64,000 bases of DNA, taken from the NCBI GenBank assembly GCA_020081605.1, contig JAHREC010000009.1, positions 1,550,001 to 1,614,000 of the forward strand, written 5' to 3'. Source of the stretch: Albifimbria verrucaria (taxonomy: Eukaryota > Ascomycota > Sordariomycetes > Hypocreales > Stachybotryaceae). A program made the position numbers and the translations under genes. The notes beneath the pieces are model-generated. The model saw only the letters and a program-made list of their open reading frames with translations. It was not told the origin of the DNA and made no database searches. Below are positions 52,935-64,000 of this stretch, in pieces (the first letter of the stretch is position 1; every line of letters begins with the position of its first letter).

Positions 52935-55504
52935 CTACCATCCCTTCTTACGAGCGAACCGCTTGTTAAGCAGCGCCAGAACCTTGGGTACGTTGAACTG
53001 GACATATTCCAAATCGAGCTCGTCTTGGTTATCCTTTTGCATTTCCAGAAGATCATCCAGCTTGAGATCAAGCTCCAGAAGTCCTCGGTTACGACCTAAA
53101 TATGCGGTTAGATTAAGTAGAAAGATACCAGGGGTGCAGTGACTTGCCTTTGTAGTGAAGAGAAATGACAAATGTTCCAGGGAGAGGGCTGGTGAAATTG
53201 AAGTAGATGCTTGCCCTGCGGTTGTCAGGAACATTACTCTTCTGAATAACACCTTCTTTCTCAAGTTGCTGGTGCGTAAATTTGTAAGGCCCAAGCACCT
53301 GCTGCTTCTGCTGCTTTCTCTTAGTGCCCTCACTCTGTGATCGAACGTTGTGCAGGTAGCTCTTGTACGTGTCCAGCTGACCGACCAGGTATGTGTTGTG
53401 GTCCCGGATAGTCTTGTATACCTCCTCAAGCTTCTGGGTCTCGCTGAGAACACCCTCCTTCAGCGATCCAAGGTGCTGAAGCTCTTGTTCCACTTCATCC
53501 TTGAGCAGACCGAAGTGATCGTTCTTGTCAAGGACTCCCAGTTCCTGCAGTTGGGAGAGGAGCTCCATCGCCCTGATACCCTTGCGAACCATGACGGCGT
53601 CATTTCGGCTCGTGGCTGCAGCATCGGCAATGCGCTCGAGGCGGAGAGGACGTCTCGCGACAGGGCTGTTCTGGGGATAGATCGCATAATCTGCACAAAG
53701 ATGGTTTTCGCTTCCATAAAGAAGACCTCCTCTTGTGTAATGTCGAGCGCCGCCGTCAGATCGTTGATGGCGGTTTCCCATCTGCTGAACAATGGCAGGT
53801 TGATGACCCTGTTTTCCTTTCGCGGAACTTGAGCGGGAGCTGGGCCAAGCTCAGCCATCATGATACCAAGATGAGAGTTTTCGTCCTTGTAGAGCTCGCC
53901 ATGGTGCTTCTCGATGAGAGCGTGCATGGCGTAAATTTCGTTGAGGGTGATGTCGAGCTCAAGGTCCTTCTTGGAGAGTGCAACATAGTTGTCCATCTCT
54001 AGGCTCTCGTAGAAGTCCTGCACTTCGCACAGATCAAGCATAAACTTGTTGATTCGGTCCTTGTTCTGCTGGACAAAGGGCTGGAGCTTAGCCATGTACG
54101 GCTCTTTGGCGTACGAAGGCTTGTTGGCCAGATTCTGAAGCATCTTGGCGATATACGTCAGAGTCCTTCTAGGGCGCTCGGCAGGCGTGCCTTCGATGAG
54201 CATGTATGACTTGGGCGTGACAATGGCGGGGTTGATAAATCTCAGGAAGAAGAAGCCGCCGATCAGAGTACAGATGACTTGGTCATTCGCGTCGGGGTAC
54301 TTGCGCTTCGTCAGACTTCGAATCTGCTTGCAAATCCAGCGAATACCGTAAGGTGCCTCCTCAAGTCCTTCGATAATGGTGCTGACGAAGCCGTTGGCGA
54401 TTTCGGTCAGCATGGTCAGTCGTGGCTCGATAATAGCCTGGACCTCAGCGTTCGCGGCAGCCTGCTCTGCGGTGATGCCCTTAGGGAGCCCCACGGGAGG
54501 CTTGCCGGTATCCTCCTCAACCTGCTCGACCATGCGCTCGTAGACCTTGAGAGGGTTGATTTCGAGGTCTAGATCTTGCAGTTCAATCAGGCTGTTGATT
54601 CTATCGGCGAGCACGGTTCGGAGAAAACTCTGGCCGGGTCCTCTTCGAGTGTATGTGGTCATCATTCGTGAAACGGGAGTGTTGGCTCGAAGAAGGAGGA
54701 ATAGTCCGGTGTGGTATCGAATTGGTATGTTAGGACGGACTGGTAGTAGCAAATTAGACATGAACAATGATGCAAGTCGCGCAGATAACACCCACCTGAA
54801 ACATAGTCAGGAGCAAATGTTCCTCACGGCTCTCGTACTGGTTTCCATAGATTGTGAACATGACTGTTTGCAGGAGCGAGTCGATCTCTGCCATGGACAC
54901 AAGCCTGCAAAGGTGTGCAATGTGTCTGGGCTCGGATTGCAATAGAAACATGAGGTTGCCGTATTTCTGGGTCTTGTCGTCGTTGGGAAAGAAACCTCTT
55001 GCATATCGGTGGCATCTTCGAGGTGGCTGGCGACTTCGTTTTGCTAAAGTGTTGCGGTTAGGTTGGCACAGCCGTATGTATTGGCTAAAGAGACACATAC
55101 CTCCTCGAGAGCCATGCGGTTCTGGATCAGCAGGGCGATTCGCGAGTCCAGGTAGCGCACATCTTTCTCCAGGACGAAGTTCTTCTTGGACTGCGAGGAA
55201 ATTTTGGACTTGAGTTCTCGAAGCACTTTTTGGGCTGGTAGGAAAGAAAGGCTAGTTAGCAAGAGACCCTTTTAGGTGCGTTGTTCTCAGATAGAGTCAT
55301 ACCTTTAGCAAGCTCATCCTCAATCTGCAGGTCACCCTCGTTGGCTGACATGGACATGTACAGCGCAGACATGGAATAGCGCTTCGACTGGCGCGCCGAG
55401 CGCGAGCCATCGGCGGACGACATGGTGTTTTGTCGCGTCAAGGGCTGGAAGGAAGACGAGGAGGCGGTGGAAGCTCGGGAAGGTGTTTGTAACATGATGG
55501 ACAT
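52935..55504 (-). CDS. Ras GTPase-activating protein (Gap1/IQGAP-type RasGAP plus C-terminal domain)
   Basis: Stimulates GTP hydrolysis on Ras-type GTPases. Seen: start [15 protein letters not shown]; coiled-coil-like [18 protein letters not shown]. The RasGAP domain carries [20 protein letters not shown], with TYTRR near the expected arginine-finger position, and [15 protein letters not shown] (the FLR motif). A RasGAP C-terminal domain with [14 protein letters not shown] and [18 protein letters not shown] ends RFARKKGW. Introns: one before AQKVLREL near 55235-55301, one before [10 protein letters not shown], one after LTMFQ near 54740-54795, and 53096-53147, which has a GC-AG donor. One-base losses near 54995, 54685 and G4 53673-53676. 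About 790 residues. Domain order fits Schizosaccharomyces Gap1 better than a full IQGAP. Confidence 0.92.
53096..53147 (-). other. GC-AG intron in the RasGAP gene
   Basis: Splicing [12 protein letters not shown] needs donor GCAAGT after an AAAG exon end and acceptor TTTAG. The nearest GT donor, four bases downstream, would lead into an in-frame stop. GCAAGT is the normal rare GC donor form. Confidence 0.8.
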
Positions 55505-56219
55505 TCTTGGTCGAATGCTGCCAGAGGGAGGAGGGTGGGCGAGGATTTCCAAGGCTGCCAGGCCTTAGAACCTCAAAAGGTGGTCGAACAGACGGAGGGC
55601 TGAGGTACGCTCCAACTCGGTCGACGGGAGATGGTCAAGTGTCGAGCCGTGGGGATTATGCGGTGGTCGTCGGGCGCAGGCGCGAGAGCGAGGGCGAGTC
55701 CAAAGAGGAGACCAGACGAGAGGAGAAGTTGTGGTGAAAGGGAGCAACGATGCAATGCGACGGGCAACCAACGGGGCAGACAGCGATGCGGGACGACGGG
55801 ACAGGACAGCGTGGGTTAAGTCGAGATGAGTTGGTTGCGGGCGCAAAATGGACTCGAGACGTTGGCAGAGGCCAGGATGGGGTTTTGACTAATTAAGGCC
55901 AGGGACGGCAGTTGAGAGAGCTAGAAGCGGGCTCAGGGACTTTGAGGGTAAAACAAAGTGTGCTCTGGTGGAGAGGGCTGTCTCCAGTTGTCGCGCAAGT
56001 CGAGGAAGAGTCGTGGGCTCCGGGGCAGGGCAGGGTGTTTCAGAGTGCAGGGAACAGCGTTCAGACGGCGAGTTTCTGCTATAGAGGAATTGAGGGCGGC
56101 AAGCGTGATGCTGCGTGTTTTGGCGACCTGGAGAGGGCGCTTTTTCCAAGAAGCCCTTTTTCGGTGGGTGTGAGACGCGGAATTCAGGGGCGCTGCTGGG
56201 CGCACTATTATGCGGATGG

Positions 56220-56238
56220 ATAGTAGTAGTAGTAGTAG
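56220..56238. repeat. TAG trinucleotide run
   Basis: Six perfect TAG units in non-coding DNA upstream of the RasGAP gene. Confidence 0.9.
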
Positions 56239-56416
56239 GGTATGTTAGGTAGACAGAGAGAAGAGCAGAGCAGACGAAAGTCAGACAAAAACGAGGGCGG
56301 AGTTTGTCGGTCGCTCACAGCCAGAGGCGATGCAGATCAACAGCGCTGGCGTCTCTCGCTATCTCGAAAGGAGACGGGGATTGTCCTTATCCACGTAGGA
56401 CAGACGGGCAGGGAAG

Positions 56417-56491
56417 CGAGGGAGGGAGGGAGGGATGGATGGGCAGGATATGGATGTGGATGGGTGGATGGGTGGATGGATGGGGTGGATG
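56417..56491. repeat. GGGA/GGAT-type minisatellite
   Basis: Purine-rich tandem run, first GGGA units, then variants of GGAT and GGGTGGAT, with interruptions. Confidence 0.8.
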
Positions 56492-57583
56492 ATGGAGCGA
56501 GGGAGAGAGCGAGAGTGAGAGAGCACAGAGCATTAGGCATAGCGCTGGGCACTCGGTAGGCACTGGCCTGTCCTGTTCTGTGCTGGTGGTTCCTGTCCAG
56601 GCCAGTGCAGCACCAGGACGCGACAATTCTGGATGGGCGAGCGGGGACGGCCAGATTGGGAAGACAGCGCAGACAGCGCCGACAGAGGCAAAGTACCGCC
56701 AGGTACGGCCCTCCCAGGGCAGCCCACCGTCACTAAGCCCTGGGCGCTCAGGGGGCAGCCTTGGGAGCCTTGGGGAGCCCACCACTCCGTCATGCCACTG
56801 GGTACCGCTGCGACAAGGCCCGCGAGGTACCTGTCAGTACCTGGGCACGCTGGGCCCTGATGGCTGGTGGGGAGAAAGAGGGGGCCACCACCAACACCGG
56901 CATTGACAATTGCTCTAAGCACGAGGTACCTGAGACCTGGGTGGAGCAACTGAGACCTTCACATCGACTTGCACGTTGCAGCGTGCGCCTCTCTCTGACG
57001 CTCTCGCTTGTGTCTTGAAGAAAATGCAAACACATTCTCATGGGATCCTAGACCAATTCCGAGCTCAGACGCCAGCCATCGGGCCTTCAAAACGATCGGC
57101 TGCGTTTCTTTGCTTTCTCTCTCTTTCTTTTTGTGTAAGATAGGCGCTGCTCACGGTCGGTCTACCACCGAGTGGGTGTGTTGTATGTGCGTGTGTTGCT
57201 CTTCTCAACCCGGAGTTGCAATGCCACCCACCCACACCAACTTGATTTGCGTGCCTCAACTCTAACTGAACGGTACTAGCTTAAACAGTTACCGTAGCGC
57301 TGCGTTGCGGGATAGACATGGCAGCCAAGAAGAAAAGAAGGTCTTTTCCTGGTCAGCACCAGAGTATCCCTGGGAGCATGTACCCTCGGGTACTCTGTAC
57401 CGTACCGTACGCTCCTTTTACATTTTATTCCATCATTGCCGGCCTGTGCTGTGCGCAGAGGCCAACGGCAACGACAAGGAGCTTAATCCATACCGACAGT
57501 GCCGTAGCAACAAACCAGGATGGTCAAGTGTCAACTTACGTAGACGGTACGGGACTTGTGTAAGTTGATATTCTAAGATACCT

Positions 57584-57602
57584 AGGTAGGTAGGTAGGTA
57601 AG
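57584..57602. repeat. GGTA tetranucleotide run
   Basis: Four perfect AGGT units followed by AAG, non-coding. Confidence 0.85.
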
Positions 57603-60185
57603 CAATGTAAGTAGGTAGCCAACCAGCCAGCAAGGTGGTAAGGACGAAGCTCGTTCTCTTTTTTATATATGCTTAAATAACTTCAAATCATGGCAGATTA
57701 CATTAATTTCTCGAGGTAATGAATGAAACCCGAGAGATTATGATTTGCATGTCTGCTCTCTCGGAATGCTCAGTTAAAAAAAAAAAAGAAAGGAACGGAA
57801 ACAAACACCGTATAGACAGACAGACAGACTCTGCCACCGCTTCTCCTTTCCAGTCCCCGTAGTGGTCGCCAGGTACCCGTACAGCTGCCAGTACCTTGCA
57901 TCCGCCTCTCTCGCTTGGCTTGACGCTTAGCCAAGTTTTCCCACTTGGGATATAGGGATCCAACGATCACCGTCGGCGAAGCGAACATGCTAAACCGCAA
58001 GAGTCGAAAGCGTCTAGCGAGTGGGCACTCCCGCGCGATCATGCGAGGGGCAGGCCGGCTAGTTGGTCTGTCCGTCCCTCCATCCCTGAATCTGGGCTCT
58101 TGGTCCTTTCGACAGATGCTCTACAGAAGAACCCTCGGAGGATTTTGTGTGATGAGTGAGCATTCGCGCTCGGGTGCATCACGAGAAATTGCGGCCATGA
58201 CCTGCCTATCCTGCGATTCCTTATTATGGAATTCCCGTCATCATTCCGCCCCCGTCCCGCCCCCGTGTCCGTGTTACTGTCTTTCTTTATTTCTTTCTCT
58301 TCCCCCTATCCGAATCCATCTCGAATGATGGCGCATGTCTCTCCTGCTGCCATGCCATGCCATGACTCCGACGTCCGTCCGCCTAAGCCTTAACTCAACC
58401 TCTCCCATGCCAGGGTGGCTAAGGCCATATCCTCTTCAGGAGCCCGATCGGTCCAATGGGACGTCGCTCATATCAATTCACTCGCCATCACAGCACATGA
58501 TGCCCCTTTCTTGATGCGTCTCCGGCCCCTGGCGCTAAGGCTGCCTTGATATCGGGTCTACAGAACCTTGGGACCACCACCTCCAAAACGGGTTTCCCGG
58601 CTCAGACACAGACACTCAGGTACGGCCTCCACCTACCATACCTCTTCCCACTGGGGCGCTTGGCGCATCCAACTTCTCTCTTCCCGACGACGCCAAACAG
58701 GGCAGCTCCCATTTCATAGCAGATCTGGTGACATGGTAAGATGCTCGTCTCGTATGCGACGGAACCGTGGGTTCGGCGCGCGGGCGCCCTTTGTCTCCAG
58801 CCCGTCCTGCGCCCCCATCACCACGTTTCGTCGGTGCTGGATCTTGTGCTATTTCGGTTGCCATCACCTTGGTTGGAGGTGGCGACTTTCCATGCATCCA
58901 TCCATGCTGTTCCGTCACCCGTCTTGTCACTCGGCATCTGACTCGGAACGTACCATGTTATGCAGCACGCATGCTGTAGACATGTGTCTCCCTTACACCC
59001 ACCTATAGACGACGCGCGGAACCTGCGTTGCATGCGCCGCCCAGTCTGCTCCGTCCACAAAACAGCACGCGAACGTCCCATTACGCCCGAGGCTACCGTG
59101 GCTGAGCGTGCGATGCTTTGCGCATCAGATGCAAAAGAAAGCGGTCCCACGTCTTGTCAATGTCACCGTATCACCCAAGCCGGCTTGCGCCACCATCCGC
59201 CGTCAATGTTGATATGTCACCTGTAGCTGAAGCAAGAGTGTCAGTGAGCCGGTACTGGGAGCCGGTCAAAGCGCACTTAATTTGGATCCTCGGGCCTGGC
59301 AGGTGGTAAGCAGAGAAACAGGCACTAAACAAGCCATGCTGTAGATTCCGCCCTTTTGTTCCAGAAGTCATTTCTTATTCGCGTGGAATGCGACCCTATT
59401 CGACGAGAAGATACCACATGCTTGGCAAGTGTGCATGTTAGTCGATACGAGGCGTCTTGTTCGATAAGCCAGGTTATTTTGAGGTTTTGTCTTTCCCATC
59501 TGAATGCAGGAGCAGCAATTGTCTCTAATCATCCGTCCATCCGTCCGTCTGTCCTCTGCTCCCGTTCCCTGGAGCTTGTCTTCTCGCCTTGTTCGCTCTG
59601 TATGGTCTCTATTGAACATGCTAACAGCCTAGCCGCCCAAGTTTGGTATAGTTGAGGAAACTGGAACCAGAAACATACAGTCACCCAGTGATTGATCTAC
59701 CAGCTGTGACAAACTTGACACAGAGCACGGCACAGCCATGGGCTCATGTGAGCGCTCAGCCCGCAGCAGAAAAAACACATCTGTATCAGAACTTATGTTT
59801 CTTTATGCATTCTATTTATTCCAAGACGCAACCATCACAACTATCTCGGCCTGATGTCTGTTTCTCGAATAGTGCCTCCGGCGCGTGTTTGAAAGATCAT
59901 TGCGACGCTTCGCATGGTCGGCTATTTGTGAAGAACACGCATGGAACAATCCTTTCGATGCATGCCATCTGAACTTGAGTGTTTCGGGTATTTATATTCG
60001 TTTTGGCATGACTCGGTTCATTGGCGGGTGGTAGCTCTACGTCTCGTCACAAGCCAATGATCATTGTAAACTTTCAAAGGTGGGTGTTCGTGTTTCCAAG
60101 TGAAATGTTACCAAAACATCAATGACCCTGTAAGCATCATTCGATTAAAACATTATCGGGTGAAAATAGAGAAAAGAATGTGTAT

Positions 60186-60186
<1 letters not shown>

Positions 60187-60225
<39 letters not shown>

Positions 60226-60241
60226 TTTTAATTTTTTTTTT
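60187..60241. repeat. Poly-T block
   Basis: Thirty-four T in a row (60187-60220), then AA, seven T, AA and ten T. Runs of this length are hard to assemble, so the exact length is unreliable. Confidence 0.9.
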
Positions 60242-60492
60242 AAATATAATAACTAGGATAGAAAAGTATTGTACCCGCATATGTTCACAATCGTGAGATA
60301 TGATATGCCTACTGCGTCAAGCTGTGTTATCAACTGATTCGGATATGTCTAGGGTAGGCTACACCGAGTAATCTTCTGAGGTGATGTAATGTTGTGTCTG
60401 GAGCTCTGAGCTTCATCCCTGCACGTACCTCACTCCAAGCAAAACAACGACCTCACAGCTCAATCCATTACACTCTGCATCAACAGCCCACA

Positions 60493-61248
60493 ATGGCGTT
60501 CCGCGCATCTTTCCGTCGTGTTGCTCTCGCTCGTCCCTCCGTGGCCCGGAGCTTCCACTCCACGCCCCGTGCGCTGGTCAAGGTGGGCGACGAGGTGCCC
60601 AACATTGAGCTGTTCGAGGGTTCAGCCTCCGACAAGGTCAACCTTGCCGACGAGTTCAAGGCCGGCAATGGCTACATTATCGGCGTGCCGGGCGCTTTCA
60701 CAGGAACCTGCTCGAGCAAGCACGTGCCTTCGTACATTAACCATCCTGCCTTGAAGGATGCCGGCCAGGTCTTCGTCGTTGCCGTCAACGATCCCTTTGT
60801 GTGAGTGAAAACGGGATTACTGCCACCAATACTACCACATTGCGAGCTGTGGAAACTGACTAGTGTGGAAACGAAGTATGAAGGCATGGCACTCGCAGCT
60901 CGACCCAGCCGAGCAGACTGGTGTAAGTGAATGGCTTCATCGAGCTTCCTATTCTCGAGCTGTTGACTGATTTGCTCTAGATCCGCTTCCTTGCCGATCC
61001 CACCGGCGAGTTCACCAAGGCCTTGGACCTCGAGTGGGATGGCGGCAAGCCCATCTTCGGCAACGCCCGAAGCCAGCGCTTCGCGCTCAAGGTTGAGGAT
61101 GGCAAGGTCGCTGCCGCTCATCTGGAACCCGACCAGACCGGTGCCAATGGTAAGTCCCCTCGCTCCCGACCTGGCTGGCTGCAGTTGGGGCCTTGTTCAG
61201 AATCTGATTTGTCAAATAGCTTCCATGGCCGACAAGGTGCTGGGCTGA
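60493..61248 (+). CDS. Mitochondrial peroxiredoxin, PRX5 family
   Basis: Thiol peroxidase reducing hydrogen peroxide and alkyl hydroperoxides. Seen: start MAFRASFRRVALARPSVARS, an Arg/Ser-rich mitochondrial presequence ending around FHSTPRALVK; peroxidatic cysteine in GVPGAFTGTCSSKHVPSY; VFVVAVNDPFV; FLADPTGEFTKALDLEWDGG; ending SMADKVLG. Exons 60493-60800, 60877-60922, 60981-61149 and 61220-61248, three short introns in phase. About 184 residues, normal for the family. The only complete gene in the window with no apparent frame loss. No obvious resolving cysteine in the PRX5 position, so it may work as a 1-Cys enzyme (inference). Confidence 0.95.
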
Positions 61249-62754
61249 GAGGTATACTGGATTTGATTGGTTCAAATCGGTGTGTTATCGTGAGAATGGA
61301 CTAGATACGTATCATCGAGTGAGATGACATTCAATGAACCAAAAGAATTGGAAAAACCAATATATCGAAAGCCGTGACATGGACGTCGCGACAGACTAGG
61401 TGATTCGATACAATTGATTTCGGTATACCCTGTACCTGTAGTCCTGTGGTACTTATGCTGGAAGCCCGATTGGGGAACGTCTGCAGCTGTACTGTCGCTG
61501 ATTACTACTGTACCTACTAACCTACTGTATGATGAGCGTGCCGTGGCTGAATCCGGCTGATGCTGTTCCCCAACAGCACGTGGAATGGGGCAGGCACTTT
61601 TCAACAACAGGCTATTCGACGCTTACAGATGGTCCCGGGTCTAGATGGCTATCACTAATGCAGGAATTGAGGAGATTTGAGGATTGAGGCCGTTCAAGGG
61701 GAGGCAAGTGCAAGACGGATCGCCACATCGGATTCTGAGTTAGTCAGATTGTAAATAGCTTGTGTAATCATTGGCCAACCAAGATGAAAGAACCATGACT
61801 AGAGTCAGATGTTGGTTCCACTGCAGTGTAGGCACGTACATAGGGAGGAGGCAATGAAGAGGCAACTACAGGGTGCATGTGGTGCAGCATCGGATCAAGG
61901 GCATACTGCCCCTTGTTCTTCTTTGTCTCTTGCCGTATTGCCTGATGGCCACATTCATACATACTGCACTGTATTCCAATGACACGGCTCGGGTTGGATG
62001 TTGGTTGGCAGCCAAACGAGTTGGTTGATTCCAACCATCGGCGCCGAAGAAAGTCCGCCCCGGTGGGCTCTTTGGTGGGTGGTAGCCTAACTGCACCTTA
62101 CCATGTTGGGGGTGGGTGCCTTCGAGGGCAGTTGCTTGTAGGGATACCTGGGATAACGTGAGACGCACCGCAGAGCCGCATGTACCGGAACTCACACAGG
62201 GTCACGTCGCTAAGGCCGCCTCCCGTCGATGTGGTCATGGCATCAGTCAGCCGGTTTGTCTTTCAAGTTCTTCTCTTTCCGTTTCTTCTTCTCCCCCAAA
62301 AGGCTGGACCTCCTCATAAACCTTTTGTTTCTTTCAACCCGTTCCAACCCCCACGCGTGACCAGCTGCGGCGCGTGACCACGAATCGTTTCTTTGTTCTC
62401 CCGCCTCGCCCGTCGCTGCTTCTCTGCGCCATTTGGGGGTCGTTGATATCGTCATCCGTCATCCGCCATCCTGTCCGCGCCTCACCCTATCGCAACCCCT
62501 CATCCCGTGCCTAACCGTCGGCCACGCCCTCTGCCTTCTCAAGCCTCGCCTTTAAATTTGAGTAGGATCTCGGTTCTACTCGCCACCCGTTCTTTTGTAG
62601 CCGTCACAATTCCTCCCATCACGAGGAAGAGGAAGGCTGCTGAGGCGACGATTACCTCTGCCAACAGAGACGACCTACCGAGCAAGAGGGTCCTCGCCTC
62701 AGCTGCCACTCCCCAGCCGCGCCGCCTACGCCAGTCACTACCGCGAGCATCGGT
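61249..62754. other. Intergenic, 1.5 kb
   Basis: 3' end of the peroxiredoxin gene, then the promoter and CT-rich leader of the RBR ligase gene. Open frame 62507-62851 overlaps the RBR start in another frame and has no motif. No gene seen. Confidence 0.6.
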
Positions 62755-64000
62755 ATGGATTCCGAGGAGGAATACATGTCCGCCATGTCGTCCGACGACG
62801 AGATCATGCAGGATGATAGCGGGGATCAGCTTTCCGGGCCTGATGGTATGAATCCCTTGCATCCTCCGTTCTCCAATAAACCGTACCTTTACTAACTACT
62901 CGCGTTGTAGATTTCGACGACGATGACTTCGATGAGCCGGATCCCGATTTCGGCCTTTCCGGGAAGGACCTTGATAAGAAGAAGAAGCCTGCTCACATTG
63001 TCTCGTTCAAGGTGTTCGAACCCGCCGATATCCAACGACAACAAGACGATATGATTAACGAAGTCAACATGATTCTCGACATGGGCAAGGAGGATGCGGC
63101 CATAATGCTGCGCCACTTCCGATGGAACAAGGAACGTTTGCTCGAGGATTACATGGACAAGCCGGAGAAGGTGCTTGAAGCCGCAGGACTCAGCAACAAC
63201 TCCTCCAGTTTGCCCAAACTTGAAGTGATTTCTGGCTTTATGTGTGACATTTGCTGCGAGGATGAAGACGGCCTGCAGACATTCGCCATGAAGTGCGGCC
63301 ATCGATATTGTGTTGACTGCTACACGCACTATCTGACGCAAAAGATCCGCGACGAGGGCGAGGCAGCTAGGATTCAATGTCCAGCAGATGGCTGTGGCCG
63401 TATACTTGATTCAAGGTCGCTAGACTTGCTCGTAGCTTCGGATTTGACGGGCCGCTACCACGAGCTGCTGAACAGGACTTATGTCGAGGACAAGGATTCC
63501 TTCAAGTGGTGCCCCGCACCGGACTGCCCCAATGCCGTTGAATGTGGCATCAAAAGAAGGATCTTGACAAGATAGTTCCCACCGTTGAATGCCGCTGTGG
63601 CTTCCGGTTCTGCTTTGGTTGCCCCAACGCTGACCACCAGCCCGCGCCCTGCAGCTTGGTGAAGAAGTGGTTGAAGAAATGTGCCGACGATTCCGAAACG
63701 GCCAACTGGATCTCAGCTAACACCAAGGAGTGTCCCAAGTGTAGCTCGACCATCGAGAAGAACGGTGGTTGCAACCACATGACGTGCCGGAAATGTAAAT
63801 ACGAGTTTTGCTGGATGTGTATGGGCCTGTGGTCTGAGCACGGCACGAGCTGGTACAACTGCAACCGATTTGAGGAGAAGAGTGGATCGGAGGCACGCGA
63901 TGCCCAAGCCAAATCTCGCACCTCTTTGGAGCGATATTTGCATTATTACAACCGTTATGCGAATCACGAGCAGTCGGCAAAGCTTGATAAGGACATCGCG
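62755..64000 (+). CDS. Ariadne-type RBR E3 ubiquitin ligase (cut by window edge)
   Basis: RING-between-RING ligase that receives ubiquitin on a RING2 cysteine before passing it to substrate. Seen: start MDSEEEYMSAMSSDDE; intron 62846-62910; acidic N-terminus; UBA-like region around NMILDMGKEDAAIMLRHFRW; RING1 FMCDICCEDEDGLQTFAMKC with CGHRYCVDCY; IBR with FKWCPAPDCPNAVEC and CRCGFRFCFGC. RING2 is CPKCSSTIEKNGGCNHMTC, where GGCNHMTC carries the expected catalytic cysteine, then CRKCKYEFCWMC. The Ariadne C-terminal domain begins at ERYLHYYNRYANHEQS and runs off the window. One base is missing in A4 63552-63555 (CGIKKKDLDKIVPTVEC is restored). Confidence 0.93.

Larger units (their letters stand above)
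55505..60492. other. Gene-poor stretch, 5 kb
   Basis: Left part is the RasGAP promoter. No open frame has a recognisable domain or convincing exon structure. Simple repeats are common: TAG units at 56220-56238, GGAT/GGGT units at 56417-56491, GGTA units at 57584-57602 and a poly-T block at 60187-60241. No transposon protein motif or long terminal repeat seen. Confidence 0.6.

Noticed and set aside
58721..58790. tRNA-Thr(CGT)-like stretch around CTCGTCTCGTAT and GGGTTCG
   Set aside because: The anticodon arm resembles tRNA-Thr, but one pair of its stem and one of the T stem do not match, and no acceptor stem can be formed. Chance or at best a degenerate relic.

Overview
The window is nuclear DNA of a filamentous ascomycete (Pezizomycotina, probably Sordariomycetes; the order is not fixed by what I can see). 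The signs are short 49-75 bp GT-AG introns inside most genes, a Zn2Cys6 regulator, an Argonaute, an inositol phosphorylceramide synthase, a fungal RPA34-type Pol I subunit, NAB3, SRO7 and RNA14, all on a GC-rich background with pyrimidine-rich leaders. I find 17 protein genes and no convincing RNA gene, transposon or CRISPR array.

Layout: serine hydroxymethyltransferase (cut by the left edge), a ferric reductase-like membrane flavoprotein, NAB3, a mitochondrial RF1-domain hydrolase, a Ca2+/calmodulin-dependent kinase and AUR1 fill 0-15 kb. A gene-poor stretch runs from 15.1 to 20.3 kb. RPA34 and GRC3 stand head to head at 20.3-25.4 kb. A phenol 2-monooxygenase and a Zn2Cys6 regulator at 26.0-33.6 kb form an accessory island before SRO7 (34.4-37.5 kb). 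A small secreted cysteine-containing protein (39.5-40.4 kb), Argonaute (41.2-44.2 kb), ASF1, RNA14 and a RasGAP follow. A second gene-poor stretch (55.5-60.5 kb) precedes a mitochondrial peroxiredoxin and an Ariadne-type RBR ubiquitin ligase cut by the right edge.

Almost every conserved gene is interrupted by one or more single-base losses inside short mononucleotide runs (more than 25 sites), and adding one base restores a family-typical protein each time. This is best explained as assembly error from indel-prone reads, not pseudogenes. Gene limits below are given on that basis, so most CDS entries span several reading frames.

By function the window is mainly housekeeping: nuclear RNA metabolism (RPA34, GRC3, NAB3, RNA14, Argonaute), chromatin (ASF1), membrane traffic and lipids (SRO7, AUR1), signalling (CaMK, RasGAP), ubiquitin (RBR) and one-carbon metabolism (SHMT). 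The parts with most room for novelty are the monooxygenase/regulator pair, the secreted protein and the shared RPA34-GRC3 promoter. I did not find a clearly undescribed multi-gene system.
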